DNA of 64,000 bases, from NCBI GenBank assembly GCA_965224225.1, contig CBDCZF010000025.1:62001-126000 (forward strand), given 5' to 3'. The position numbers were made by a program, and so were the translations under genes. Under the pieces are notes generated by a model. That model was given only the letters and a program-made list of their open reading frames with translations. It searched no databases and was not told where the DNA came from. Positions 34,562-43,494 of the stretch are shown here, piece by piece; the stretch's first letter is position 1; each line of letters opens with the position of its first letter. The stretch comes from CAJQQK01 sp965224225. Lineage in GTDB: Bacteria > Pseudomonadota > Alphaproteobacteria > Rhizobiales > Hyphomicrobiaceae.

Positions 34562-34573
34562 GGTCTTGTTCGT

Positions 34574-35227
34574 CTATGTCGCCGCGAACACCAGGGCTTC
34601 GACATTTTCGACGAGGAATGCCGCACCGATCCCGGCGACAACGGCACCCGTGAGACGCGGCTGCAAGGCAATCGTAGACGAGGCCTGCCAGGTCTCACGC
34701 GTGATCCAGGTCATGGTCGCGGCAATGGCATACTGGATTGCCGCAAAGCCTGCGAGGTAGGCCGCAAGCGGCGTCGGCTCGGCACCAACGATCGAGCCGG
34801 CGTAAGCCGCGCCATGCAGCAGACCGGCAATCGCGAACAAAGCTGCCAAGGTCGCAGCCGAGACGGCCCGGCCCGACAAGACCATGATGCCGATCAGCGT
34901 GACCGAGGCCGCGATCGCCAGCTCGAGTACGGCAAACGATCCAATCGAGAGGCCAAGCAGGCAGCCAGCGATGGTGGCGGCAACGAATACCAAAGGACTG
35001 ACGTAGCGCCATCCGGCAAAAGCCGATGCAATGCCGACAGCGACGACAAAGGCGAAATGGTCGAAGCCAATGACCGGGTGCGCAATGCCGGAAACCAGTC
35101 CCTGCCAAAGCGTTGCCGGCACTTCACCACCCATGGCATGGTGGGCTGCCGCAGGGAGTGCCGAGAGGGCCAAGAAGGCAATGAAGAGCCCGCTGCGGGC
35201 ACTATCGCGTTCGAACTGTGATCTCAT
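34574..35227 (-). CDS. HupE/UreJ family membrane protein
   Basis: A 217-residue inner-membrane protein. A signal-like first helix ends PAAA, exposing HHAMGGE, followed by the family signature GIAHPVIGFDHFAFVVAVG and five further helices, with the conserved LLHGAAYAGSIVGAE. HupE/UreJ proteins are secondary nickel (or cobalt) permeases with metal-binding His near the N-terminus. No hydrogenase or urease genes are in the window; a B12-dependent reductase is encoded at 53.6 kb, which makes cobalt a possible substrate, but that is speculation. GGAG lies 10 nt before the ATG. Confidence 0.82.
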   Translation of the reverse strand: MRSQFERDSARSGLFIAFLALSALPAAAHHAMGGEVPATLWQGLVSGIAHPVIGFDHFAFVVAVGIASAFAGWRYVSPLVFVAATIAGCLLGLSIGSFAVLELAIAASVTLIGIMVLSGRAVSAATLAALFAIAGLLHGAAYAGSIVGAEPTPLAAYLAGFAAIQYAIAATMTWITRETWQASSTIALQPRLTGAVVAGIGAAFLVENVEALVFAAT

Positions 35228-35451
35228 TTATTTCATGCTCCGGATTGCAGTCGCTCTTCTGCCACTGTCACTCAGCTCGGCAACCATCGTCAATTGCCAA
35301 ACGATGATAGTCGGCACGACAAACCCGGCGCTGCGATCGAATGGGTGATTTGGCGCCGTGCAACCGGTGGCGGCAGCGGGCCGGGCTGGATATCGCCGCT
35401 GGCCGGTGGCATAGCTATGGTATTGAGATACAGCCTGAAAGGTGGGCGACA

Positions 35452-36168
35452 TTGATCGACAAGCGTGTTTCGAGCCTCGTCGAGGCCGTCAAGGATGTGG
35501 CGGATGGTTCAACGGTTCTGGTCAGCGGCTTTGGTGGAGCCGGCAGTCCGATAGATCTCCTGCATGCGCTGCTCGATCAGGGCGCCAAGGATTTAACGCT
35601 TGTGAGCAACAACGCCGGCAACGGCTATGTCGGTATGGCCGCCCTGATGGATGCCGGTCGCGTTGCCAAGATGATCTGCTCGTTTCCGCGTAGCTCCAAC
35701 TCGATTGTCTTCAACGAGATGTACCGCGAAGGCAAGATCGAGCTTGAATGCGTTCCCCAGGGCACGCTTGCCGAGCGCATTCGCTGCGGCGGTGCCGGGA
35801 TTCCGGCATTTTTTACCCCGACATCGGCCGGCACGCCGCTCGAGGAGGGCAAGGAAGTGCGCGAGATCGACGGCGTTCGCTGTGTGCTTGAGCCTGCCAT
35901 CAAAGCCGATGTCGCACTCGTCAAAGCCAAGGCCGCGGACCGCTGGGGCAATCTCATCTACAACAAATCGGCGCGCAATTTCGGCCCGATCATGTGCACG
36001 GCCGCCAAGACGACGATCGTGCAGGTGCGCGAGTTCGTCGAACTGGGCGATCTCGACCCCGAGTGCATCGTCACCCCTGGCATCTACGTCGACCGGGCCG
36101 TGCTGGTTGAAAACCCGCTCGATGAAGAAACCCTGCTCAAGGCCGGTGAAAAGAGGAGGCCGCAATGA
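35452..36168 (+). CDS. 3-oxoacid CoA-transferase, subunit A
   Basis: A 238-residue family-I CoA-transferase alpha subunit (ScoA/PcaI type). It shows VLVSGFGGAGSPIDLLHALL, the Asn-rich VSNNAGNG (oxyanion region), and ADVALVKAKAADRWGNLIY. It starts at TTG 35452, preceded by AAAGGTGG at suitable spacing; the frame extends upstream to 35341 through sequence that is not conserved in style. It moves CoA from succinyl-CoA to a 3-oxoacid (acetoacetate or 3-oxoadipate) together with the subunit encoded by the overlapping downstream gene. Confidence 0.88.
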   Translation: MIDKRVSSLVEAVKDVADGSTVLVSGFGGAGSPIDLLHALLDQGAKDLTLVSNNAGNGYVGMAALMDAGRVAKMICSFPRSSNSIVFNEMYREGKIELECVPQGTLAERIRCGGAGIPAFFTPTSAGTPLEEGKEVREIDGVRCVLEPAIKADVALVKAKAADRWGNLIYNKSARNFGPIMCTAAKTTIVQVREFVELGDLDPECIVTPGIYVDRAVLVENPLDEETLLKAGEKRRPQ

Positions 36169-36809
36169 GTTTCACACCCTGGAAAAACGATCACATTGCA
36201 GGTTTGATCGCGCGCGACATCCCCGATGGGGCTTATGTCAACCTCGGTATCGGGCGTCCCGAAGCGGTCGCCAACCACATCCCGGCGGGCAAGGAGATCA
36301 TCCTGCAGTCGGAGAATGGCCTGCTCGGAATGGGCGGTGCTGCCTCGGACAATGAGCGCGACCTCGAACTGGTCAACGCCGGCAAAAAGCCGATCACCAT
36401 GCTTCCTGGTGGTGCATTCTTCCACCACGCCGACAGCTTTGCGATGATCCGCGGCGGGCATCTCGATGTCTGCGTGCTGGGTGCCTTCCAGGTGGCAGCC
36501 AACGGCGATGTTGCGAACTGGTCGACGGGCGAGCCGGATGCCATTCCGGCGGTCGGCGGCGCCATGGATCTCGGTGTCGGTGCCAAGGAGATCTTCGTCT
36601 TGATGACACACACGACGAAGTCCGGCGAACCAAAACTGGTCGAAGAGATCACCTATCCTGCCACTGCGCGCGGCGCCTGCACGCGCGTCTATACCGACCT
36701 CGCCGTACTGGCGGTGGCGGATGGTGCCTTCATCGTCCAAGACATGGTTGACGGCCTGACGTTGGAGGAACTGCAGGCACGCACGGCCGCACCTTTGCGC
36801 ATGAACTGA
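36165..36809 (+). CDS. 3-oxoacid CoA-transferase, subunit B
   Basis: A 214-residue beta subunit (ScoB/PcaJ type). The catalytic glutamate is in the SENGLLG motif (near residue 47), which forms the glutamyl-CoA thioester. GIGRPEAVANHIP, the GGHLDVCVLGAFQV segment and the C-terminal TAAPLRMN are also typical. GGAGG precedes the ATG, which overlaps the subunit A stop by 4 bp. Without thiolase or pca genes nearby, ketone-body and 3-oxoadipate roles cannot be separated. Converges with parE. Confidence 0.92.
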   Translation: MSFTPWKNDHIAGLIARDIPDGAYVNLGIGRPEAVANHIPAGKEIILQSENGLLGMGGAASDNERDLELVNAGKKPITMLPGGAFFHHADSFAMIRGGHLDVCVLGAFQVAANGDVANWSTGEPDAIPAVGGAMDLGVGAKEIFVLMTHTTKSGEPKLVEEITYPATARGACTRVYTDLAVLAVADGAFIVQDMVDGLTLEELQARTAAPLRMN

Positions 36810-36830
36810 GCGAATGATTATCGGCCGGCA

Positions 36831-38879
36831 TCAAATGTCGAGTTGGTCGGCGAAGGCTGCGCGTTCCTGAATGAAACGGAAGCGGGCCTCAGGCTTCGAG
36901 CCCATCAGCGCGTTCACCGCACGACCGATCTCGGAGCGCTCGTCATCGCCGAGTTCAACGCGCAGCAACGTTCGGTTCTCGACGTCCATCGCCGTTTCCT
37001 TGAGCTGCTTGGCGTTCATTTCGCCAAGGCCTTTGAAGCGGCTGATGTCGATCTTCTGGTTCGCCTTGAAGATACCGCTTTCGAGAAGCCTGTCGCGTTC
37101 TGCCTCATTGCGCGCGTAAACGGAATTCGTACCCTGAGTGAGCTTGAAGAGCGGCGGCACGGCCAGATAGAGGTGGCCGCTGGCAATCAGCTCCGGCATC
37201 TCCTGGTAAAAGAACGTGATCAGCAGGGACGCGATATGGGCGCCGTCGACATCGGCGTCCGTCATGATGATGACACGCTCGTAGCGCAGGTCGTCGAGGT
37301 TGAAATGCTTGCCGATGCCGCAGCCGAGCGACTGGATCAGGTCGGAGAGCATCTGGTTCTGTGAGAGCTTCTGAGAGGTCGCGTTGGCAACGTTCAGGAT
37401 CTTGCCTCGGAGCGGCAGGATCGCCTGGGTAGCAGGCGCGCGCGCCTGCTTGGCCGAACCACCGGCCGAATCGCCCTCGACGATGAAGATCTCGGTACCG
37501 TTCCGGCCCGAGATCGAGCAGTCGACAAGCTTGCCCGGCAGGCGCAATTTGCGTGTTGCAGACTGGCGTGAGATGTCGCGGTCGCGGCGGCGCTTGAGAC
37601 GTTCCTCGGCCTGTTCGATCGTCCACTCGAGCAGCTTGTTGGCCTGGTTCGGACTATTGACCAGCCAGTGGTCGAAAGCATCCCTAACGGTACTCTCGAC
37701 GATGCGGCCGGCTTCCTGGGTGGCGAGCTTGTCTTTGGTCTGGCCCTGGAACTCCGGCTCGCGGATGAAGACCGACAACATCGCAGTTGCCGTGCCGAGT
37801 ACGTCGTCGCCGGTGATCTGGCCGGCTTTCTTGTTGCCAACCATTTCGCCGTAGGCTTTGAGACCGCGCATCAGTGCTGATCGGAATCCGATCTCGTGCG
37901 TGCCGCCGTCGGCTGTCGGGATGGTATTGCAATAGGAATTGACGAAGCCGTCGTGGCTCGCCGTCCAGCCGATCGCCCATTCGACCGAGCCGTGGCCGCC
38001 TTCCTTCTCGACCCGGCCGGTGAACAGGTCCTTCGTCACCATCGTATGGCCGGCAACGCTGTCCTTGAGATAGTCTGCTAGACCGCCCGGAAAGTGGAAC
38101 ACCGCTTCGGCCGGGGTCTCATCGCTGATCAGCTCGGCATCGCACGACCAGCGGATCTCGACACCGCCGAACAGGTAGGCCTTCGAACGCGCCATCTTGA
38201 ACAGGCGGGCCGGCTTGAAATGGGCGTTCGCACCGAAGATTTGGTCGTCGGGCCTGAACCGCACGGTCGTACCGCGCCGGTTCATGATCGAGCCGAGCTT
38301 TTGCAGCTTGCCTTCCGGCTCACCTCGCGTGAACACCATCCGGTAGAGTTGCTTGCCGCGCGCGACTTCGACTTCGAGTGTCTCTGAAAGCGCGTTGACG
38401 ACCGAAACGCCGACACCGTGCAGGCCGCCTGACGTATTGTAGGCCTTGCCGTCGAACTTGCCGCCGGCATGCAGCGTCGTCATGATCACTTCGAGGGCGG
38501 ATTTGGACTTGAACTTGGGGTGCGGATCGATCGGGATGCCGCGGCCGTTGTCGCTGACCGACAGAAAGCCGTCAGCGCCGAGATGGACGGTGATCCAGCT
38601 CGCGTGGCCGGCGACCGCCTCGTCCATCGAGTTGTCGATCACCTCAGCGAAGAGATGGTGCAGGGCCTTTTCATCCGTACCGCCAATGTACATGCCAGGC
38701 CGCCGGCGCACAGGCTCGAGCCCTTCGAGGACCTCGATGTCGGCCGCTGTATAATCATCTGCGGCATCGACGGTCGTCTTGCGCGTGCGGGCAGGCTTGT
38801 TCATCGAGTTCCCTTTAGTCGGTGCGGCGCGCTGCTCTTGATCAAGACCGCCGAACAGGTCGCGCTGAGGCTTTGACAT
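36831..38879 (-). CDS. parE: DNA topoisomerase IV subunit B (ParE)
   Basis: About 682 residues. An N-terminal variable tail precedes the GHKL ATPase: VIDNSMDEA (catalytic Glu/Asn), SDNGRGIP, and the ATP-lid motif SGGLHGVGVSVVN. The transducer is followed by the TOPRIM domain with VEGDSAGGSAKQAR and MTDADVDGAHI. The C-terminal KGLGEMNAKQLKET is the ParE/GyrB end. Length and the QxxxK features fit ParE rather than GyrB. ATG 38879 follows GGGAG; the frame extends to 38933. With ParC it decatenates replicated chromosomes. Confidence 0.92.
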   Translation of the reverse strand: MSKPQRDLFGGLDQEQRAAPTKGNSMNKPARTRKTTVDAADDYTAADIEVLEGLEPVRRRPGMYIGGTDEKALHHLFAEVIDNSMDEAVAGHASWITVHLGADGFLSVSDNGRGIPIDPHPKFKSKSALEVIMTTLHAGGKFDGKAYNTSGGLHGVGVSVVNALSETLEVEVARGKQLYRMVFTRGEPEGKLQKLGSIMNRRGTTVRFRPDDQIFGANAHFKPARLFKMARSKAYLFGGVEIRWSCDAELISDETPAEAVFHFPGGLADYLKDSVAGHTMVTKDLFTGRVEKEGGHGSVEWAIGWTASHDGFVNSYCNTIPTADGGTHEIGFRSALMRGLKAYGEMVGNKKAGQITGDDVLGTATAMLSVFIREPEFQGQTKDKLATQEAGRIVESTVRDAFDHWLVNSPNQANKLLEWTIEQAEERLKRRRDRDISRQSATRKLRLPGKLVDCSISGRNGTEIFIVEGDSAGGSAKQARAPATQAILPLRGKILNVANATSQKLSQNQMLSDLIQSLGCGIGKHFNLDDLRYERVIIMTDADVDGAHIASLLITFFYQEMPELIASGHLYLAVPPLFKLTQGTNSVYARNEAERDRLLESGIFKANQKIDISRFKGLGEMNAKQLKETAMDVENRTLLRVELGDDERSEIGRAVNALMGSKPEARFRFIQERAAFADQLDI

Positions 38880-39205
38880 CGGTAGTGCTCCCATTTCGGA
38901 GGGTTGGCTACGCATTACCGAGAAAGACGTCACCGAGTGAGGCGGCCGGGCGAATCTTTTATTCTTCTAGGATGCCATGCGATCGCATGCACTGGACACG
39001 TTTTCAAGCACCTCTACGGTTCGCTACGCCCACTGGCGCCGTGAAACCACAGTCATTCGATGCCAGTATGCGGGATTGCTGTATGGGACGCGGACGGACG
39101 GACATATTGTGCATGTCGCCGCCCTGCACTACATCTCTCGCCGGAGCCAGCCCGATCTATTCTCCACACGCGTGCTGGTGGTAGAACGGGCCAAGGAGCT
39201 GGAAT
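38880..39205. other. Divergent intergenic region, no gene seen
   Basis: 326 bp between the divergent parE and helical-protein genes. It should carry promoters for both directions. No repeat, RNA gene or convincing short coding frame was found; AAGGAG at its right end is the ribosome-binding site of the 39206 gene. Confidence 0.5.
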
Positions 39206-40369
39206 ATGGCTAAAAACACTGCACTGCAACAGCTGGACAAGGCAAAGCGCACAATTCGCGACCTCGGCCTCGAGACCGAGCCGGCAGCGGACGCGCCGAT
39301 CGCCGGCCTGCTCGAGAAGATCTACGACATCGACAAGGAAAGCGTCGCGATCATCGCCAAGACCTTATCGGAAGCCTCCGTCTTCAATGAGATCGTGCGT
39401 AACGAAATCACGGCTATGGAGATCGGCTCGCGTTACAACGAGATCGTCGCTTCCTTCAATTCGATCCGGGATGACGCAAAGCGCCTCGTCGATCAGCTCG
39501 AAGACGGCCAGATCAACACCTTCGAGCGCCTCGCCAACGTCTGGATGAAGGTCCGCCGTGGCGATATCGCCGACCGCTTCGACGAGATCCGCTACGCCTA
39601 TCTCGAAGTCGCCAAGGATTCGAAGGACCAGATTCTTCGTGAAGGACGCATCCTTGATGCTTATCGCGATTTTCGCGGTGCCTACAAGCAGGCGCATGTG
39701 TTGTCGCTGAAGGTGCTCGAAAAGGCTGATAAGGCGCTGGCCGGTGCCAAAACGGGCCTCCAGAAAGCCTCTGACAAGGTTGCCAAGTTCAAGGGCAAGG
39801 AAGCTTCGAAAGCCGCCGAACTCGAAATGGCCCGCGATGAGCAATTGCGCAAACTGCAGGACGAGGAAAAACGCTACCAGATCGCCAAGGATTTGGCCGA
39901 CAACCTGACGATTGGCTACAATACGTCCGAAGTGATCATGTCACGCCTGATGCAGACGACCAGCGCCAAGGAGCGCGTTTATGCCCAGTCGGTCAGCTTC
40001 TTCTCGACCAACGAGGCGGTGCTGACCGCACTCAAGGCATCGTTCACCGGCATGTTCGGCCTCCACGAATCGACCAAGACGCTCGAGGCCATGAAGGAAG
40101 GCATTTCGGAAAGCCTCGAGACCTTGTCCGAAGTCGGTGATGCGGTCCAGGAAGAAGCGATTCGGGCGGGATACGGGCCGACCGTTCGCGCCGATGCAGT
40201 CAAGAAGCTGGTTGACTCGGTCGTCAACTTCCAGATCCGCTCACGTGAGATCATCGAGGAAATGCGGGTTCTGGCAACGCGCAACTCGCAGGAGATTCAG
40301 GAAGCGGTCGAAGACGGCAAGCGCCGGCTCGCGCGTTTGGCAGCCGAGGGGAATGCGTTGCTGGTTTAG
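39206..40369 (+). CDS. Long alpha-helical cytoplasmic protein of a three-gene operon (weakly TelA-like)
   Basis: A 387-residue, highly charged, almost wholly helical protein without a signal peptide or membrane segment. The centre (about residues 160-235) is Lys/Glu/Ala-rich coiled coil (KADKALAGAKTGLQKASDK, then KAAELEMARDEQL). The flanks contain IGSRYNEIVASFNSIRDD and NSQEIQEAVEDGKRRL. In length and helical texture it recalls TelA/KlaA toxic-anion-resistance proteins, and near relatives are sometimes labelled 'cell surface protein', but I see no decisive motif. AAGGAG lies 8 nt before the ATG, a strong site. The DUF6384-like gene follows after 149 bp. Confidence 0.65.
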   Translation: MAKNTALQQLDKAKRTIRDLGLETEPAADAPIAGLLEKIYDIDKESVAIIAKTLSEASVFNEIVRNEITAMEIGSRYNEIVASFNSIRDDAKRLVDQLEDGQINTFERLANVWMKVRRGDIADRFDEIRYAYLEVAKDSKDQILREGRILDAYRDFRGAYKQAHVLSLKVLEKADKALAGAKTGLQKASDKVAKFKGKEASKAAELEMARDEQLRKLQDEEKRYQIAKDLADNLTIGYNTSEVIMSRLMQTTSAKERVYAQSVSFFSTNEAVLTALKASFTGMFGLHESTKTLEAMKEGISESLETLSEVGDAVQEEAIRAGYGPTVRADAVKKLVDSVVNFQIRSREIIEEMRVLATRNSQEIQEAVEDGKRRLARLAAEGNALLV

Positions 40370-40442
40370 GCCACGTGGCAGAGTCAGATGCAGCTGCGCC
40401 TGCCACACGCTCTCCCGCCCGCTCTGAGAAAGTGCAGAATCG

Positions 40443-40470
40443 CTTGGGTCCCCACCTGCGTGGGGATGAC
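40443..40470. repeat. Family A repeat, single arm
   Basis: CTTGGGTCCCCACCTGCGTG followed by GGGATGAC matches one arm of the repeats at 2660-2750 and 43204-43294 and can itself form a CCCCAC/GTGGGG hairpin. It lies between the first two genes of the helical-protein operon. Confidence 0.85.
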
Positions 40471-40518
40471 GACTGAGGTTGTGGATTCCGCCGTGCAGAA
40501 TTTGCCCGGATCAACGTC

Positions 40519-41484
40519 ATGAACACTGAGCCAAAAAGCGCCGAATCGGCACCCGGAGCCAGCCCTCCACCGGCGCCACTCGACGACATCATGATCGCCA
40601 TGGATGTCGTCGACACATTGCGCCATGACGATCTGGTCGCCGAGCGCGAGCTCAATGAGGATGAGCGCCGCAAGAACCTGATCGAGCGGTTGCGCGAGAT
40701 CTATCGCAGCCAGGGTATCGAGGTGCCCGACCGGATCCTCGAAGAAGGCGTCAAGGCGCTCGAAGAGGACCGCTTCGTCTATGAGCCACCGAAGCCCGGC
40801 TGGACGACCTGGCTCGCCCGGCTCTACGTCACGCGCCTCGACTGGGGCTCCTATGTGCTAGGTGCGCTGGGCGCCGTGTTTGCGCTCTGGATTGGCTGGT
40901 ATGTCCTTTACGAAGTGCCCCGCCAGCGCCAGGTCGCCGCCGTTCGAACGGAGCTTGCAGCGACCATCCCCAACCGTCTGCGCGAACTGGAAAAGGAGAT
41001 CGGCGCCCTGACGACGCAGTCGGCCGTGCTGTCCGGCACGGCCTCCCTAGTTCGTCGCGGCCTTGCCGCGGCGCGCGCCGGCAACATCAACGAAGCACGC
41101 ACCGCACTCAGGGACGTCGAGGACAGGCTGCAACGGTTGCAGGCCGCCTACAAGATCCAGATCGTGGCACGGCAGGGCGAGGTGAGCGGCATCTGGCGCA
41201 TCCCGAAGGTCAACCGCGAGGCGCGCAACTACTACTTGATCGTCGAGGCGGTCAGCGATGCAGGCCGCAGCGTGCCCGTTTCGATCCTCAACGAGGAAAC
41301 CGGCAAGCGCGCGACGGTTGCCAAGTGGGCCCAGCGCGTACCCCGCGACGTCTTCGAGAGCGTGCGTGCCGACAAAGCGGATGACGGCATCATCAATGCA
41401 ACCGAGGTTGGGGAAAAGCGCCGCGGCGTGCTCGATCCCGACTGGAAGATCCCGGTCAGCGGTGGTGCGATTACGAAATGGTGA
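40519..41484 (+). CDS. DUF6384-like membrane-anchored coiled-coil protein
   Basis: A 321-residue protein. The cytoplasmic N-terminal part has LDDIMIAMDVVDTLRHDD and RRKNLIERLREIYRSQGIEVP, with PDRILEEGVKALEEDRFVY, a pattern I associate with DUF6384. One membrane helix spans about residues 111-131 (SYVLGALGAVFALWIGWYVL). A coiled coil (about 135-220) and a C-terminal beta-rich domain ('GIWRIPKVNREARNYYLIVE') follow, probably periplasmic. The stop overlaps the next gene by 7 bp. Likely the membrane partner of the flanking helical proteins. Function unknown. Confidence 0.7.
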   Translation: MNTEPKSAESAPGASPPPAPLDDIMIAMDVVDTLRHDDLVAERELNEDERRKNLIERLREIYRSQGIEVPDRILEEGVKALEEDRFVYEPPKPGWTTWLARLYVTRLDWGSYVLGALGAVFALWIGWYVLYEVPRQRQVAAVRTELAATIPNRLRELEKEIGALTTQSAVLSGTASLVRRGLAAARAGNINEARTALRDVEDRLQRLQAAYKIQIVARQGEVSGIWRIPKVNREARNYYLIVEAVSDAGRSVPVSILNEETGKRATVAKWAQRVPRDVFESVRADKADDGIINATEVGEKRRGVLDPDWKIPVSGGAITKW

Positions 41485-42929
41485 GGCCCGTCCATAATAT
41501 CGTTGCCGCCGAGCCAATGACGCCGGGGCGCGACACGCTCGCCTCGATCGAGCAGTCGATCCAGGATTTGCGACAACGCGAAGCGGATCTGCAAAGGGAC
41601 CTCGAGACGACCAACGAGGAACGCGCTCGCGTCATCGAGCAGCGCCTTGCAGCCTTTCGTGAGCTTGCCGAGGTGCGCGCGCGCCATGCGCTTTCCGATG
41701 GCGTGATCGATGAGGCCGACCGGCTTTCGGCCCGCGTCGCCAATCTGCTGATTGCGCGCCAAAAAACGATCCGTGATTTGCGGGTGCGCAATCGCGATGC
41801 CGATAGCCAGCGTGCGGAGCTGCTGGTTATCCGCGACGAACTTGGCGGCCGGATCGAGGCCTTGGAAAAGGAACTTGATGAACTGGCGCTCAAGGCCCGA
41901 GAGGCGCTCTCCGGCGATAGCGATTATCGCCGGGAACTGGCCGAGTTCGGCGCCGCGCGCAAGGTGCTTGACAAGGCCCGCGACAAGGCCAGGCGCGCAG
42001 CAACCGACCGCGTTGAGAAGGGCCGGGATTACGAGACCGACCCGCTGTTCATGTACCTGTGGCGGCGCAAATACGGCAGCGCTGAATATGCCGCCTCGAA
42101 CATCATAAAATGGCTCGATGCGAAGGTTGCCGACCTTGTCGGCTATCACGGTGCGCGTGCCAACTATGCGGTGCTGCTCGAGATCCCGGTGCGCCTGGCA
42201 GACCACGTCGAGCGCTTGGCTGAGAGGCTTCGTGAACACCAGGAGACGGTCGACGCGCGCGAAACCGACAAGATCAAGGAACTTGCCGGAACCGACCTTG
42301 CAGCCCAATTGCGAACGTCGCGTGCCGAACAGGATGCCAATCTCAAAGCATTCGAGGCGACCTCGGGCGAGCTTTCCGATATCGGCGAACAACTGAACAG
42401 GTATGCCGAGGGCCGCGACCCGGCATTCCATAAGGCAGTCGAGCTTTCAGCAGAATTCCTGAGCCAGGAACGCACAGACCAGCTAATGCGCCTTGCCCGT
42501 CTGACCACGACGCCGAGCGATGATCAGATTGTTGCGCGTATTGCCAACCTCGACGAGCGGCTGGCCCGGGCCACAGAGGCAATCGACAAGCAGACCGGGG
42601 AGCTTGAAAGGCTGTTCGACAAGCGCGACGAACTGGTGCGCATCGCCGCTGATTTCCGGCGGGCCCGCTACGACGATCCGGCGTCCGTCTTCCGCGGCAA
42701 CGACGTCGCCCAGATCCTGCTCGAAGAACTGATCCGCGGGGCCATCACCGGGGCCGAATACTGGGCGCGCACGCGCCGGCGCCAGTCCTGGCGCCGCCGC
42801 CCGGCCGACTCCTACCGGCGCAGCGAAAGCTTCCCGCCGTTCGATGATTCGATCTTCGGTGGTTCCTGGGACGGCGGCGATTCGTGGAGTGGCGGCGGCG
42901 ACGACTTCGAAACCGGCGGCAGCTTTTGA
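41478..42929 (+). CDS. Long coiled-coil protein with Gly/Asp-rich C-terminal tail
   Basis: A 483-residue protein predicted to be coiled coil over residues about 12-400: repeated Glu/Arg/Leu heptads such as SIEQSIQDLRQREADLQRDL and ARVIEQRLAAFRELAEVRAR. An interruption near 175-215 contains aromatic residues (YLWRRKYGSAEYAASNIIKW). The tail switches abruptly to Arg/Tyr, then to a Gly/Ser/Asp/Trp-rich end (GGSWDGGDSWSGGGDDF). Such tails occur on TPM-type and secreted-interface proteins, but here no signal peptide exists. It starts within the preceding gene (7-bp overlap) and ends the operon. No family recognised. Confidence 0.7.
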   Translation: MVRPVHNIVAAEPMTPGRDTLASIEQSIQDLRQREADLQRDLETTNEERARVIEQRLAAFRELAEVRARHALSDGVIDEADRLSARVANLLIARQKTIRDLRVRNRDADSQRAELLVIRDELGGRIEALEKELDELALKAREALSGDSDYRRELAEFGAARKVLDKARDKARRAATDRVEKGRDYETDPLFMYLWRRKYGSAEYAASNIIKWLDAKVADLVGYHGARANYAVLLEIPVRLADHVERLAERLREHQETVDARETDKIKELAGTDLAAQLRTSRAEQDANLKAFEATSGELSDIGEQLNRYAEGRDPAFHKAVELSAEFLSQERTDQLMRLARLTTTPSDDQIVARIANLDERLARATEAIDKQTGELERLFDKRDELVRIAADFRRARYDDPASVFRGNDVAQILLEELIRGAITGAEYWARTRRRQSWRRRPADSYRRSESFPPFDDSIFGGSWDGGDSWSGGGDDFETGGSF

Positions 42930-42990
42930 TCGTAGACCCGTTAGATCGTTTCCGATTGTTCGGTAACAATCACACTACAATTTCGCTCGC

Positions 42991-43058
42991 GGCTATTCCT
43001 CGCCAGCGCTCGGGCCTCCGCGGGGGCGGCGCTAAGCGCCGGGCCTCGTTCGAGGCCT
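42991..43058. repeat. Family C repeat, copy 1
   Basis: GGCTATTCCTCGCCAGCGCT, then CGGGCCTCCGCGGGGGCGGC and hairpins GGCGCTAAGCGCC and GGCCTCGTTCGAGGCC. The same core occurs at 58913-58980. It lies in the 562-bp gap 42930-43491, which also holds a family A pair and several small hairpins but no gene that I can see. Confidence 0.85.
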
Positions 43059-43063
43059 GTAGC

Positions 43064-43494
43064 GTTTCCGACATGGCCGGAAACCCTCGAGTGTTTCGAG
43101 TCTGACGGATAGTTCCCGTCCCGCTGCCCTACACTCCGTCATTCCCGCATAGGCGCGCTGATGTCCGGGCAAATTCTGCAGGGCCGAAGCCTCAAGCACA
43201 GTCGTCATCCCCACGTAGGTGGGGACCCAAGCGATTCTCCACTTACTCAGTGCCGGCGGATGGTCGCTTGGGTTCCCGCCTTCGCGGGAATGACGCTGAG
43301 TTTGGTGGGCGGCCGGGAATCAACTGTTAGGCCCAGAACTCTAGCTAGAGCGTTTCCGGTTTAGCCGGAATCGCAACGAGGGAGCGCAGGCGACCCGCCG
43401 CATTACGGCGCCCCTCGGAGGCCGGCCGCTAGGCCGAATCGCCGTGAGAGAAAAGACAGATAGATCCATTTCCACGTAAGTCGGAAATGATCTA
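43064..43494. repeat. Scattered GTTTCCG-type small hairpins
   Basis: Three related short hairpins: GTTTCCG/CGGAAAC (43064-43084), TTCCGG/CCGGAA (43354-43370) and an AGATC-ATTTCC/GGAAAT-GATCT stem (43463-43494) that overlaps the sfsA stop codon. The last may terminate sfsA transcription. They look like decayed copies of one palindromic element. Confidence 0.6.
43204..43294. repeat. Family A repeat, paired copy 3
   Basis: Inverted arms at 43204-43234 and 43264-43294 carry the GTCAT(C/T)CCC...GGGACCCAAGCGA core. A truncated extra arm, GTCATTCCCGCATAGGCG, starts at 43138. The arms differ at several positions, so this copy is older or recombined. Confidence 0.88.

Noticed and set aside
38977..39213. 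A 78-codon frame upstream of the helical-protein gene
   Set aside because: It ends inside the start of the 39206 gene, lacks a ribosome-binding site and has no protein-like features.
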